Assembly: GCA_019415945.1 (NCBI GenBank) | Contig: DXYF01000009.1 | Location: 1 to 61,298, forward strand | Reading direction: 5' to 3' | DNA from: Clostridiales bacterium | GTDB lineage: Bacteria > Bacillota > Clostridia > Oscillospirales > Acutalibacteraceae | DNA length: 61,298 bases | Shown here: positions 50,327 to 59,324 of the stretch, piece by piece | Numbering within the stretch: position 1 is the first letter of the stretch | Layout of the letters: each line of letters begins with the position of its first letter | Notes under the pieces: model-generated | The model's input: the letters and a program-made list of their open reading frames with translations, nothing else | Told to the model about the DNA's origin: nothing | Databases searched by the model: none | Position numbers and translations under genes: made by a program

Positions 50327-50421
50327 GTTGAGTGCCTCGACACGCAATTCGGGCAGACAGATTGATGTTATCAAACCTTCTTTGCCCGACCGTTTTCGTG
50401 CAGTTTCCTATAAAGTAAAAA
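50322..50421 (-). repeat. Terminator-linked structured repeat, copy C
   Basis: Adjacent to the oadA terminator. It differs from copy B at a few positions, including one in the final stem (GTCGAG/CTCAAC on the minus strand; a G-U pair if read on the plus strand). Its T-run is shared with the start of copy B. Confidence 0.9.
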
Positions 50422-50444
50422 GCTCCTCCGAAAAACAGAGGAGC
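50422..50444 (-). terminator. Terminator of the carboxyltransferase operon
   Basis: GCTCCTC and GAGGAGC form a 7-bp stem; on the minus strand it is followed by TTTTTACTTTA, the start of repeat copy C. Confidence 0.85.
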
Positions 50445-50459
50445 ACATTTGTTAAAATA

Positions 50460-51863
50460 TTAGACGGGGTGAACCATATTTTCCTTGTCAAACTTATCGC
50501 CGTTGATTCCTGCCTTTGCATTTCTTCTTTTCTCAAAGAAGTCAAGTGCAACCTTGGGGAACTGTGCATAGGAAAGAACATCCTCGGGCTGCTCCATCCA
50601 CTCTGCAATTTCACTCTTGAGCTTTTCAAGCTCAGGCTCAAGCAAATCAGCTGGACGACAGTTTACAACCTTTTTGTCGCCGATAATCTTCTTCTGGAAC
50701 TCAGGGTCGATAGGCATCGGAGTTGTACCGTATTCGCCTGCAACAAGTCCCTTAAATTCGTTTGTGCACATCTTGTAGCGTTCGCCTGTGATTACATTGA
50801 ACACTGCCTGTGTACCTACAATCTGTGATGTAGGAGTTACAAGCGGCGGATAACCCGAATCCTCTCTTACTCTCGGAACTTCTTCAAGCACCTTATCAAG
50901 CTGATCTTCCTTGCCAGCCTGCTTTAACTGTGAAAGAAGATTTGAGAGCATACCGCCGGGAACCTGATAAATGAGTGCCTTGGCATCAGTAGCAAGCATT
51001 GTATGATCAAGAAGACCCGACTTGATGTACTTGTCACGAAGCGTCATAAAGTATGCACGAATTTCAGCAAGCTCTTTAATATCAAGTCCTGTGTCAAACT
51101 CTGTGCCCTGCAAAGCGGCAACCATTGACTCGGTAGGAGCGTGAGATGTACCCAAAGCAAGAGGACTGATAGCTGTATCAATGGCGTCTGCTCCTGCTTC
51201 AACACCCTTTAACAGGCACATAGAAGCAAGTCCCGATGTGTAGTGAGTGTGGAGCTGAATCGGCATTTCAGGAAGAGCTGTCTTAATAGCCTTTACAAGG
51301 CTCTCTGTTTTTGACGGAGTAAGCAAAGCAGCCATATCCTTAATGCAGATTGAATCGGCACCTGCGTCCGCAATTCTTTTAGCATATTCAACATAATATT
51401 CGTCTGTAAAAACAGGACCTGTTGTATAGCTGATGGCAACCTGAGCATGACCGCCCTCTTTGTTAGCTGCCTTAATCGCAGTCTTTAAGTTCTTAATATC
51501 GTTAAGAGCGTCAAAAATACGAATAATATCAATACCGTTTGCTATTGAACGCTGAACAAGATATTCAACGCAATCGTCAGCATAGTGACGGTAGCCGAGC
51601 ATATTTTGACCTCTGAAAAGCATTTGAAGCTTTGTATTGGGACAATGTGCTTTAATTGTACGAAGTCTTTCCCACGGATCTTCATTCAAAAAACGAAGAC
51701 ACGCATCATAGGTAGCTCCGCCCCAACATTCAAGAGAGTAATAACCGATTTTGTCGAGCTTCTCAAGAATCGGAAGCATTTCCTCTGTTGTCATTCTTGT
51801 AGCAATAAGTGACTGATGAGCGTCACGCAGGGCAGTTTCGGTAATTTTGATTTTCTTTGCCAT
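50460..51863 (-). CDS. Pyruvate/oxaloacetate carboxyltransferase subunit (OadA/5S type)
   Basis: 467 residues from the ATG at 51863; the ATG three codons earlier directly abuts AAAGGG. ETALRDAHQSLIATRM, LECWGGATYD, the metal-binding LHTHYTSG and the C-terminal conserved carboxylase domain (about 320-430) identify the pyruvate-side carboxyltransferase of oxaloacetate decarboxylase, pyruvate carboxylase or transcarboxylase. It lacks a fused biotin domain; the separate carrier is the next gene upstream. Confidence 0.93.
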   Translation of the reverse strand: MAKKIKITETALRDAHQSLIATRMTTEEMLPILEKLDKIGYYSLECWGGATYDACLRFLNEDPWERLRTIKAHCPNTKLQMLFRGQNMLGYRHYADDCVEYLVQRSIANGIDIIRIFDALNDIKNLKTAIKAANKEGGHAQVAISYTTGPVFTDEYYVEYAKRIADAGADSICIKDMAALLTPSKTESLVKAIKTALPEMPIQLHTHYTSGLASMCLLKGVEAGADAIDTAISPLALGTSHAPTESMVAALQGTEFDTGLDIKELAEIRAYFMTLRDKYIKSGLLDHTMLATDAKALIYQVPGGMLSNLLSQLKQAGKEDQLDKVLEEVPRVREDSGYPPLVTPTSQIVGTQAVFNVITGERYKMCTNEFKGLVAGEYGTTPMPIDPEFQKKIIGDKKVVNCRPADLLEPELEKLKSEIAEWMEQPEDVLSYAQFPKVALDFFEKRRNAKAGINGDKFDKENMVHPV

Positions 51864-51890
51864 TTTGGACATCCCTTTCGTCAGTTATAA

Positions 51891-52253
51891 TTAGTTAAGA
51901 GTTACAAGAACCTTACCGGAATCTACAGACTCACCCTTTGCAACATCAACAGTTGCGATAGTACCGTCCTGAGGAGCCTTAACAGGTGTTTCCATCTTCA
52001 TAGCTTCGATGAACACGAGGTCATCGCCTGCCTTAACAGCCTGACCTGCCGAAACAACCACATTAACGATAGTTCCGGGCATGGGAGCCTTTACAATAAC
52101 TGAACCTGCTGCACCGGCAGGAGCTGCAGGCTTTGCAGCGGGAGCAGGTGCTGCGGGTGCAGCGGGAGCTGCAACAGGAGCTGAAGAAAAGCCAAGCTCT
52201 TCAACCTGAACATCGTATGCTGTTCCGTTTACGGTAATTCTTAAATTCTTCAT
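51891..52253 (-). CDS. Biotin carboxyl carrier protein
   Basis: 120 residues, AAAGGGGA upstream. A short N-terminal domain, an Ala/Pro-rich hinge (about residues 27-50) and a C-terminal biotinyl domain with FIEAMKMETPV, whose central lysine carries biotin. It shuttles carboxyl groups between its two operon partners. Confidence 0.95.
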   Translation of the reverse strand: MKNLRITVNGTAYDVQVEELGFSSAPVAAPAAPAAPAPAAKPAAPAGAAGSVIVKAPMPGTIVNVVVSAGQAVKAGDDLVFIEAMKMETPVKAPQDGTIATVDVAKGESVDSGKVLVTLN

Positions 52254-52345
52254 TATAATTTCCCCTTTATTTTAACAAGTTAATATTTATATGGCAACAT
52301 ATAGTAACTATTACTTTACTTAGATATTGATAACTACGCTGATAA

Positions 52346-53659
52346 TCAGATTGTTGAATGCTTCTTTGAAAGTGTAGGAACACGCTTGCCCGAAAGCATA
52401 TCAAGAGCAGAAATAAGAGTCTGACGAAGCTGTGTTTCTTCGACTATTGCGTCAACATAGCTGTTCTGAGCGGCATTAAAGGCTGAAAGATTTTCCTGTG
52501 CAAACTTCTCAGCCGCAGCACTCTGCTGCTCAACAGGAACTTTCATTGCCTCGGGAGCCATGATAAATGCAGCTGCCTCAACATTAACAGGAGAAATCAC
52601 TGCGTTCGGAAGTGCATAAACGACATCTGCATTAGCACCTGTTCCTGCAAGTGCAATGTAAGCTGAACCGATTGCTTTGCCTGTTACAACGGAAATTTTC
52701 ACCGTTGTTGCCTCTGCGTAAGCCGAAGCTGCCTTGGCAGCCGATTTAATTGACTCAAAGCCTGTGCAGTTTACAAACGACACAACAGGCAGTGAGAAAG
52801 CATCGCAAAAACGAACAAATTTTGAAATCTTAGCGGTAGCCTTGCAGTCGAGCATACCGCCCTTTGTAGATACAACGCCTACAACCTGTCCGCCGATGCG
52901 GGCAAGACGAACATTTGCACCCTTGCCGTATTCATTATAAAGCTTAACTGCACTGTTTCCGTCAACTGTTTTGCTGACAATGCAGCCGCTTTCACATTCA
53001 ACGGGAGCCTCCTCAAATGACTGCGGTGCCATATTGAGGTTATTGGAGGGAAGATAGAGCATAAGCTCCTTTGCCTTTGCAACAGCTTCCTGCATGTCCT
53101 TGGCAACCAATGCCGCAACACCGTTTTCGGCATTATACTGAGCACTTGAATTCTCACCTGTTACGGAAAGTGAAAGCTGTGCCTTTTCGCTCATAATTAC
53201 AACATCGGCACTAACTGCATTAAGTGCTGATGTTCCGAGGCATGTGCCTAAAACGACCGAAATCTGAGGAACAACGCCTGAAAGAGAAGCTGCACAATTA
53301 AGAACCTCGCCGCAGCCTGCCAAAAGTTCTGTGCCCTGTGAGAGTCTGCCTCCCACGCTGTCATAAAAACCTACAACCGGAGCACCTGTTTTAAGGGCAA
53401 GATCGTAGAGTTTTTTTAGCTTAGCAGCCTGTGCCTTGCTCATTGCACCGCCGCAAATATCGCTGTTTTGTGCAAACGCATAAACAGGCATACCCTCAAC
53501 TGTTCCGAAGCCTGCAACAACCTCGGCATAGCCTTCTCCTGATTTTGCAAAAGCATCAATTTCACAAAAGCTGTCAGCATCAAAAAACTCCGTAATTGTC
53601 TTATACGCACAAGTTGACGCAATTTCAGCCTTTGCCTGATTGATTTTTTCTATACTCAT
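52346..53659 (-). CDS. Short, divergent acyl-CoA carboxyltransferase (12S/MmdA-like)
   Basis: 437 residues from the ATG at 53659, GGAGGA upstream; typical MmdA/PccB proteins have about 510. Crotonase-like N and C halves are recognisable (YAFAQNSDICGGAMSKAQA; VVSFVNCTGFES), but the usual SGGARIQEG motif reads SVGGRLSQG and the C-half is shortened. With the carrier and 5S-type subunit it makes a transcarboxylase-like set (CoA ester plus pyruvate). No membrane beta subunit of a decarboxylase pump is in the window. Confidence 0.8.
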   Translation of the reverse strand: MSIEKINQAKAEIASTCAYKTITEFFDADSFCEIDAFAKSGEGYAEVVAGFGTVEGMPVYAFAQNSDICGGAMSKAQAAKLKKLYDLALKTGAPVVGFYDSVGGRLSQGTELLAGCGEVLNCAASLSGVVPQISVVLGTCLGTSALNAVSADVVIMSEKAQLSLSVTGENSSAQYNAENGVAALVAKDMQEAVAKAKELMLYLPSNNLNMAPQSFEEAPVECESGCIVSKTVDGNSAVKLYNEYGKGANVRLARIGGQVVGVVSTKGGMLDCKATAKISKFVRFCDAFSLPVVSFVNCTGFESIKSAAKAASAYAEATTVKISVVTGKAIGSAYIALAGTGANADVVYALPNAVISPVNVEAAAFIMAPEAMKVPVEQQSAAAEKFAQENLSAFNAAQNSYVDAIVEETQLRQTLISALDMLSGKRVPTLSKKHSTI

Positions 53660-53670
53660 TATAACATCCT

Positions 53671-53706
53671 CCAATACTATGTATTGAATATGCGGAACTT
53701 GCCGCA
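53671..53706 (-). promoter_or_regulatory. Two small palindromes in the 12S leader
   Basis: ATGCGG-AACTTG-CCGCAT (53689-53706) and CAATAC-TAT-GTATTG (53671-53685) occur in the leader; the second abuts the GGAGGA ribosome-binding site. They may stabilise the mRNA or bind a regulator. Confidence 0.45.
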
Positions 53707-53726
53707 TACTATTTATTCACATTACA

Positions 53727-53755
53727 TTATATCCTATCTTTTTAAAAAGCACAAG
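53727..53755 (-). promoter_or_regulatory. Promoter of the carboxyltransferase operon
   Basis: On the minus strand TTGTGC, a 17-base spacer and TATAAT, about 68 bases before the start codon. Confidence 0.7.
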
Positions 53756-53827
53756 AAAAAGATTGCGTTTTTTCAATTTTTAACACTTTATATAGTAATT
53801 GGACAAAAACACAAAATTTATTGTAAA

Positions 53828-54574
53828 TTAAATTGGTTTTCCGTTGACAATGGGATTTGAAAGCAGTTTTTTTAACTCAATCTCAGTAAGATCACGCCAA
53901 GTTCCCTGCTTGAGCATCCCCATTTTAACGCATCCGATTTGTATTCTCTTAAGTCTTGCAACTTCAAGCCCCACAGCGTCGCACATTCTGCGTATTTCTC
54001 TGTTTTTGCCCTCATGCAGCATCATTTCAAGCACTACCCTGCCCGGTTCCTTGTGCAGCACATGAACCCGTGCAGGTGCTGTTTTTTTACCGTCAAGCTC
54101 AACTCCTGTTTCAAGCTTTACAAGCTGTTCTTCGTCAATGGACGGCCGAACGGTGACACGGTATATTTTATATATTCCGTTTTTTGGGTGCATAATTTTA
54201 TTGGCAAATTCACCGTCATTGGTAAGCACAAGCATACCCTCCGAGTCCTTATCAAGCCTTCCTACAGGATAAACCCGAACGCCCACATCTTTGACAAGCT
54301 CTGCAACGCATTTTCTGCCACGCTCATCACTCATCGTGGTGATATAACCTCTGGGCTTGTTAAGCATAATATAACGGTTGTTTGACTTGGGCTTTACAAG
54401 CCGTTTTCCTTTGACAAAGACCTTGTCGGACGAAGTTACCTTATCGCCTAACACAGCAGTTTTTCCGTTGACCTTTACATGGCCGCCCAAAATAAGTTCT
54501 TCTGCCTTTCTCCTTGAAGCAATTCCGCACTGGGATATAAATTTTTGCAGTCTTATTTGTTCGTCTTTACCCAT
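53828..54574 (-). CDS. rluB: rRNA pseudouridine synthase (RluB/RsuA family)
   Basis: 248 residues. N-terminal S4 RNA-binding domain (RLQKFISQCGIASRRKAEEL) and a catalytic domain with the active-site Asp in GRLDKDSEGMLVLTNDGE. Its start overlaps the second carboxypeptidase gene by 8 bases. RluB modifies 23S rRNA; RsuA-type 16S modification cannot be ruled out. Confidence 0.93.
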   Translation of the reverse strand: MGKDEQIRLQKFISQCGIASRRKAEELILGGHVKVNGKTAVLGDKVTSSDKVFVKGKRLVKPKSNNRYIMLNKPRGYITTMSDERGRKCVAELVKDVGVRVYPVGRLDKDSEGMLVLTNDGEFANKIMHPKNGIYKIYRVTVRPSIDEEQLVKLETGVELDGKKTAPARVHVLHKEPGRVVLEMMLHEGKNREIRRMCDAVGLEVARLKRIQIGCVKMGMLKQGTWRDLTEIELKKLLSNPIVNGKPI

Positions 54575-55700
54575 ATGTAAACAATTCCTTTATCATAGTA
54601 AAAATATTCTTATTTTCTTTTATCGAATTAACGCTGTCAACCGCAACAATTTTATTTTCTGCAATTACTTTGCCGTCGACCGTATATTCAATTTTGCCTA
54701 CTTCTTCACCGCGGCTTACGGGTGCATACAGAAAGCTGTCTATATAAACCCGTCTTTCCACCTTGCCCGCCTGCGAAGCCTCAACCACTACGGAAACAGA
54801 CTTTTCACCTGTTACGGTCACAATATCCTTCTCACCGCCGACACACGGAATATCGGCAAAAAAATCCGTATCATCGCTGCTGTAGCACGAATATTTTTCA
54901 AATCCGTAATCAAACAAAGCTATGTGGTCATTCCAGTCGTTTCGGTCATTGAATGTTACGCAGACGAGCGTAAGTCCGTCTTTCTTCGCGGCCGAAACAA
55001 GACATCTGCCGGCAGACATCGTATAGCCTGTTTTTCCTCCTATGCAGTATTCATACATCGACAAAAGGCGGTTATGATTAGAATATGTTGTCACCTTTGA
55101 CGCAGGCTCTATAAATTCCACAGTCGCACTCTTCTGCGAAGTAAGCTTTGCAAACTCTTCATTTTCAAGAGCATATGCCATAAGCACTGCCATATCAAGT
55201 GCGGTTGAATAGTGATTATCGTCATCAAGACCGCTGGGAGTGACAAAATTAGTATTTTTCATTCCGATTTGATCTGCTCTCTGATTCATTTTTTCGGCAA
55301 ATTTATCAAAGCTGCCTGAAATTGAGAGTGCCGCCGCATTTGCCGCGTCGTTTCCCGACGCCATCATCATACCTGCGGCAAGGTCTTTGAGTGTTACGAC
55401 ATCCCCTGTCTTGAGGTACATGGAGCTGCCTTCGGCAATCATATCTTGTGTAAATTCTACTTTTTTATTAAGAGATGACGCCTCTTCAAGTGCAAGCAGA
55501 GATGTCATAATTTTTGTGGTGCTTGCGGGCTTCATCTTCTTGTTTTCATCTTTTGAGCTGATAATCTTACCGTTGTCGGCACAATACAGAACATACGCTT
55601 CTGCCGAAACACTTAAATCGGAATCAGCCTGTGCAGTCACGGAAAACGGAAACAAAAACACGGCAAACACCGACAAAACAACGCAGATAATCTTTTTCAT
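54567..55700 (-). CDS. dacF: D-alanyl-D-alanine carboxypeptidase DacF
   Basis: 377 residues with a signal peptide ending near TAQA, SxxK as STTK, SxN as SGN and KTG in GGKTGYTMSAG, and a C-terminal PBP5-type domain. In Bacillus, DacF adjusts cross-linking of the spore cortex; the ytfJ neighbour supports a sporulation role. About 30 percent-level similarity to the copy at 45256 is my impression only and was not computed. Confidence 0.92.
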   Translation of the reverse strand: MKKIICVVLSVFAVFLFPFSVTAQADSDLSVSAEAYVLYCADNGKIISSKDENKKMKPASTTKIMTSLLALEEASSLNKKVEFTQDMIAEGSSMYLKTGDVVTLKDLAAGMMMASGNDAANAAALSISGSFDKFAEKMNQRADQIGMKNTNFVTPSGLDDDNHYSTALDMAVLMAYALENEEFAKLTSQKSATVEFIEPASKVTTYSNHNRLLSMYEYCIGGKTGYTMSAGRCLVSAAKKDGLTLVCVTFNDRNDWNDHIALFDYGFEKYSCYSSDDTDFFADIPCVGGEKDIVTVTGEKSVSVVVEASQAGKVERRVYIDSFLYAPVSRGEEVGKIEYTVDGKVIAENKIVAVDSVNSIKENKNIFTMIKELFTYG

Positions 55701-55768
55701 TTGTATATGTACACCTCCTGCATATTTCTATGCAAAAGGAGGCCTCTGTATTACATACAAACGCTTAA

Positions 55769-56197
55769 TCAGATGTCTGTATCATCCATTGTTATCTCCG
55801 AAAAATCATCATTTTTAGCACAGCTTTTCTTGCTGTCCTTTTTAAAAATATCCTTTACCTTGTCGATAACATCGGGTATCATACCTACAAGTCTGTCGGG
55901 TGTACCCTCAAATTTGTCAACCGGTATCAGCTTTACATCTCCCTTATAAACAGTCAGAAACGCAACAGGCTGTATGGTAACGCCTGCACCGCTGCCGCCT
56001 CCGAAACAATCCTTGTTTTCTTTTTTTGTAGGCAGATCAGAACCGCCCGAAGCAAAGCCGTAGCTCACCTTAGAAACGGGGATAATCAATGTACCGTCGG
56101 GAGAAACTATCGGTTCCCCGACTATCGTGTTAACATCGATCATCTCTTTAATTTTATTCATTGTTGTGTCCATAAGGTTTCCGATTGGATGTTCCAT
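55769..56197 (-). CDS. ytfJ: GerW-family sporulation protein YtfJ
   Basis: 142 residues from the ATG at 56197; an ATG two codons earlier abuts AGGAG. HPIGNLMDTTMNKIKEMIDVN and the glycine-rich CFGGGSGAGVTIQPVAFL are hallmarks. Members contribute to spore germination. It lies between DUF2953 and dacF, the usual clostridial order. Confidence 0.95.
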   Translation of the reverse strand: MEHPIGNLMDTTMNKIKEMIDVNTIVGEPIVSPDGTLIIPVSKVSYGFASGGSDLPTKKENKDCFGGGSGAGVTIQPVAFLTVYKGDVKLIPVDKFEGTPDRLVGMIPDVIDKVKDIFKKDSKKSCAKNDDFSEITMDDTDI

Positions 56198-56232
56198 ATT
56201 CATTCTCCTTAATTTTAAACAAGATTTAAAGC

Positions 56233-56838
56233 TTAATTTTTTAAATCAATTAAAAGCTTTATTCCTTTGTATCCGTGTTTTATCACAAGATAAGCAAGCC
56301 ACATAGCTCTTATACTCGCTTCAAGCTCAAGATTTGCGGATGAACTTGCTTTTTCATCAAAATCCGGTGAAATATCAACGCCGCAGCTTTTGCATTTTAC
56401 CGAACTGACTACAATTCCGAAAGCAGGGTAAACCGCCGAACAACAGCCGCCGTATTTTACTGCGGTATCCGCCGCGTCATCACCTGCCACGGTAATGCTC
56501 AGCATAAGCTTTTTTACTATTATGTGCTTAAAAAAGTCTTTTAATGCACCGACTGCAAGATTTGCAACTTTTTTTATCACATCAAAAAGCCACGAAATTC
56601 CTTTTTCTTTAATAAGATTTTTCTTTTTTACAGGCTCCTTCGTTTGCTTTTTTTCTGTTTTTGTCGGCGACGGCTTTTTCTTTTTATGAGCCTTTTGCGG
56701 ATAGAGGGTAAATTTTATAAAACCTACTGTTAAAACACACCTAAAGCTATCTGTATAGCTTGCTCTTATTCCGACAGGCACAAGCATCAAAAGGAATATT
56801 AAAAGAAGGATTGCAAGCACAATATATAACCAAAGCAA
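56233..56838 (-). CDS. DUF2953 family protein
   Basis: 201 residues, TTG start at 56838 with GGAGG 7 bases upstream. One N-terminal membrane helix, a Lys/Pro-rich linker (about residues 50-75) and a conserved C-terminal domain. Usually next to ytfJ; likely sporulation-related, but the role is unknown. Confidence 0.85.
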   Translation of the reverse strand: MLWLYIVLAILLLIFLLMLVPVGIRASYTDSFRCVLTVGFIKFTLYPQKAHKKKKPSPTKTEKKQTKEPVKKKNLIKEKGISWLFDVIKKVANLAVGALKDFFKHIIVKKLMLSITVAGDDAADTAVKYGGCCSAVYPAFGIVVSSVKCKSCGVDISPDFDEKASSSANLELEASIRAMWLAYLVIKHGYKGIKLLIDLKN

Positions 56839-56866
56839 CGGCAGTCCTCCCTAAAGAAATTTTTAA

Positions 56867-57457
56867 TCATTCCGAAAGATTTTCATCACGCTCAAAAGGC
56901 TGTTCATCATTTTGCGGCTCTTGCGTTTCTTTTTCCTGATTTTCATCATCTTCCGGCAACGCCGGTAAAAAATCAAGGCTTTCAAGGTTAAAGCATCTTA
57001 AAAAATTTTCCGTAGTACCGTAAAGCAAAGGTCTGCCAGGAAGCTCCAGTCTGCCTTTTTCCTCAACAAGACCTTTCGCCGTAAGACTGCCTATGACGCC
57101 GCTGCAATCAACGCCTCTTACCTGCTCCACAAAAGCCTTTGTTACAGGCTGGTTGTACGCAACAACCGCAAGCACTTCAAGTGCCGCCTGAGAAAGCGGA
57201 GAGTTTCGCCGCAAGTCCATAACGGTGCGTATCTGCGGTGCATACTCCTTGCAGGACACCATTTGGTAAGAATTATCAAGCCTTATTATGGTTATTCCCC
57301 TTTTTGACGCATTATAATCATCAATAAGTTCAGAAATGTATTTGTCGGCTTCTTTCTCTGATATTTCAAGAGCCTGAGCTATTCTTCCTATTTCAACAGA
57401 GGAACCGTTTGCAAACAAAACAGCCTCTATAGCCGCCTTAATGTTTTCAACTGCCAT
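56867..57457 (-). CDS. scpB: Segregation and condensation protein B
   Basis: 196 residues, AGGAGGAG upstream. Two winged-helix domains; LSQAALEVLAVVAYNQPVTKAFVEQVRGVD is the signature region (residues about 95-125, quoted here in parts: LSQAALEVLAVVAYNQPV and TKAFVEQVRGVD). An acidic Gln/Glu tail follows. It overlaps scpA through TAATG. Forms the SMC-ScpAB condensin. Confidence 0.96.
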   Translation of the reverse strand: MAVENIKAAIEAVLFANGSSVEIGRIAQALEISEKEADKYISELIDDYNASKRGITIIRLDNSYQMVSCKEYAPQIRTVMDLRRNSPLSQAALEVLAVVAYNQPVTKAFVEQVRGVDCSGVIGSLTAKGLVEEKGRLELPGRPLLYGTTENFLRCFNLESLDFLPALPEDDENQEKETQEPQNDEQPFERDENLSE

Positions 57458-58179
57458 TACCGCTCCTCCTTTTTGTTATCAAGCATATGTACCACGGCGT
57501 TTTCACCTGTACCCTCAATTCGTATCCGCTTCCCCTTTATAAGTTCAAGCGTTGCAAGAAATGTTGCCACAAGGTCGCTTTTTCCCTCGCACACCTCAAA
57601 AATTTCGTGATATTCCAGGCGTTTCCCGTGCCAAAGTCTTCTCATTAAATGAATTATTTTGCTGTTTACCGAGATAATTTTATGCGACACAATGCCGCTG
57701 AACGCCTTTTCGGACGGCGGAAGCTTTCTTTTTCCTCTTCCCACGGCACTTACATACGCCTTTACGATATCTTCACTCGGGTGACTTCGATTATATGTTA
57801 AATCAAACTCCACCGGAGACGCTTCTCTGAAATAAGTATCAAAATCATAAATTTCACCGAGTTTTGAAGCCATTTCGCGGCAAACAGCATACTCCAAAAG
57901 CTGACCCGTCAGTTCCTTTTTGAGTTCCGTTGCCTCATCCTCGTACTTTGGCAGCAGCATAACCGATTTTATATAGACAAGCCTCGAAGCCATTGTCAAA
58001 AACTCCGACTCTATGTCCATCTGATTTTCCTGCATACGGTTAATCTGCTCCATATACTGCTCAAGCAGCTCTGAAATCGGAATATCGTAAATATCTATTT
58101 TATTTTTAGAAATCAATGTCAGCAATAGGTCAAGCGGGCCTTCAAAAACGGGAAGCTTGTATTGAAGCTGTGTTTCCAT
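57457..58179 (-). CDS. scpA: Segregation and condensation protein A (kleisin)
   Basis: 240 residues, GAGGAG upstream. The N-terminus YKLPVFEGPLDLLLTLISKN and the DIESEFLTMASRLVYIKS helix bind the SMC neck; the C-terminal winged helix binds the SMC head. Links SMC and ScpB in chromosome organisation. Confidence 0.96.
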   Translation of the reverse strand: METQLQYKLPVFEGPLDLLLTLISKNKIDIYDIPISELLEQYMEQINRMQENQMDIESEFLTMASRLVYIKSVMLLPKYEDEATELKKELTGQLLEYAVCREMASKLGEIYDFDTYFREASPVEFDLTYNRSHPSEDIVKAYVSAVGRGKRKLPPSEKAFSGIVSHKIISVNSKIIHLMRRLWHGKRLEYHEIFEVCEGKSDLVATFLATLELIKGKRIRIEGTGENAVVHMLDNKKEER

Positions 58180-58199
58180 AAACTGCTCCTCTACTCAAA

Positions 58200-58883
58200 T
58201 TAGGCAAAAAATCTAAATGGCAAGGATGATAGCCAGTCAAGCCCGTTGTAAATAGCATTCGACGCCCATCCTATCACGGGAGAAAGCACACCTATATACA
58301 AAAGAACAAAAATTACAATAAAAAATATTTGCTGATACCTGTAGAAAAAGTTTACTGCTCGGTCAGGCAGAAACACGAACAAAATCTTGGAACCGTCAAG
58401 CGGCGGAATGGGTATCAGGTTGAACACGGCAAGACTTATGTTGCATGAAATGTAAAAAGAAAGAAAAGCTCTGATAAACACGCCTATATCCGAAAACAGA
58501 AACTGAATTGAAAAACAAATAAGTGCATTGTAAATTAAAAGTCCTGCAAAAGCCGCAACAATGTTTGCAACAGGTCCCATAAGAGCTGTTATTGCCATGC
58601 CGACCTTGGGATTTTTAAAGCTTCTCGGGTCAATAGGTACAGGCTTTGCCCAGCCGAATCCAAACAAAAGCAGGCACAAAGCACCTATCGGGTCAATATG
58701 AGTTAAAGGATTAAGAGATAATCTTCCTCTGTACTTAATTGCCTTGTCGCCGAGCAGTGAAGCGGTAAATGCGTGTGCCCACTCATGAAAAGGCAGTATA
58801 AGAAATATAATAAGAAGTATGGCAAGAACTTCTGCTAAAATTGACATAAAATCAAAATTTCCGTGTAATAGCTGAAAAAGCAT
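58200..58883 (-). CDS. Site-2 protease family (M50) membrane metalloprotease
   Basis: 227 residues, GGAGG upstream. Five or six membrane segments; zinc ligands in PFHEWAHAF (HExxH) and the Asp in NLIPIPPLDGSKI. Rhomboid-like intramembrane cleavage is the family activity. It precedes scpA by 20 bases, a conserved Firmicute neighbour; substrate unknown. Confidence 0.93.
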   Translation of the reverse strand: MLFQLLHGNFDFMSILAEVLAILLIIFLILPFHEWAHAFTASLLGDKAIKYRGRLSLNPLTHIDPIGALCLLLFGFGWAKPVPIDPRSFKNPKVGMAITALMGPVANIVAAFAGLLIYNALICFSIQFLFSDIGVFIRAFLSFYISCNISLAVFNLIPIPPLDGSKILFVFLPDRAVNFFYRYQQIFFIVIFVLLYIGVLSPVIGWASNAIYNGLDWLSSLPFRFFA

Positions 58884-59015
58884 ATAAACCTCCGCAATTC
58901 GCAGTCAAAACCGCTGTTTGTTAAGTTTTTCGATAAAATCGCATAAAAGCACAATTAATTTATATTATATAATAATTTGCCGTAAAAAACAAGTTAAGAA
59001 ATTTTGAAAAAACAC

Positions 59016-59044
59016 TTGCAATTTATTTAATTTTCTGTTATTAT
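59016..59044 (+). promoter_or_regulatory. Promoter of rpmB
   Basis: TTGCAA, a 17-base spacer and TATTAT, 47 bases before the start codon. Confidence 0.7.
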
Positions 59045-59091
59045 AACAAAGTTAGAAAAATATATTGCTGATTTTAAGGAGGTGCAGACGC

Positions 59092-59280
59092 ATGGCAAAA
59101 TGTGAATTCTGCGGTAAGGATGTAAAGTTCGGTATCAAGGTATCTCACTCTCACAGACGTTCAAACAGAACTTGGAAGCCCAATGTACAGCGAGTAAAGG
59201 CTATCGTTGACGGTTCGCCGAAGCGTGTATATGCTTGCACCCGTTGCTTGCGTTCAGGTAAGGTTACCAGAGCTAACTAA
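59092..59280 (+). CDS. rpmB: 50S ribosomal protein L28, zinc-binding form
   Basis: 62 residues from the ATG at 59092, preceded by AAGGAGGTG. CEFC and CTRC provide four cysteines for zinc (C+ form), and VSHSHRRSNRTWKPN is the conserved core. Monocistronic, followed by a strong terminator. Confidence 0.96.
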   Translation: MAKCEFCGKDVKFGIKVSHSHRRSNRTWKPNVQRVKAIVDGSPKRVYACTRCLRSGKVTRAN

Positions 59281-59300
59281 TTTACTGATTCTAATGAAAA

Positions 59301-59324
59301 CCGCTCCGTTTTTCGGAGCGGTAT
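59301..59324 (+). terminator. Terminator of rpmB
   Basis: CCGCTCCG and CGGAGCGG form a perfect 8-bp stem with a T5 loop, followed by TATTTTTTACTTTA, which begins repeat copy D. Confidence 0.92.

Noticed and set aside
50226..50421. CRISPR-like repeats
   Set aside because: Only two near-identical ~95-base units with no spacers and no cas genes; they belong to the dispersed structured repeat family.
52346..53659. Broken carboxyltransferase pseudogene
   Set aside because: Although short and divergent, the frame is uninterrupted, has promoter and ribosome-binding site, and its operon partners are intact.
53939..54385. 148-codon plus-strand frame
   Set aside because: Antisense shadow of rluB with no start signal.
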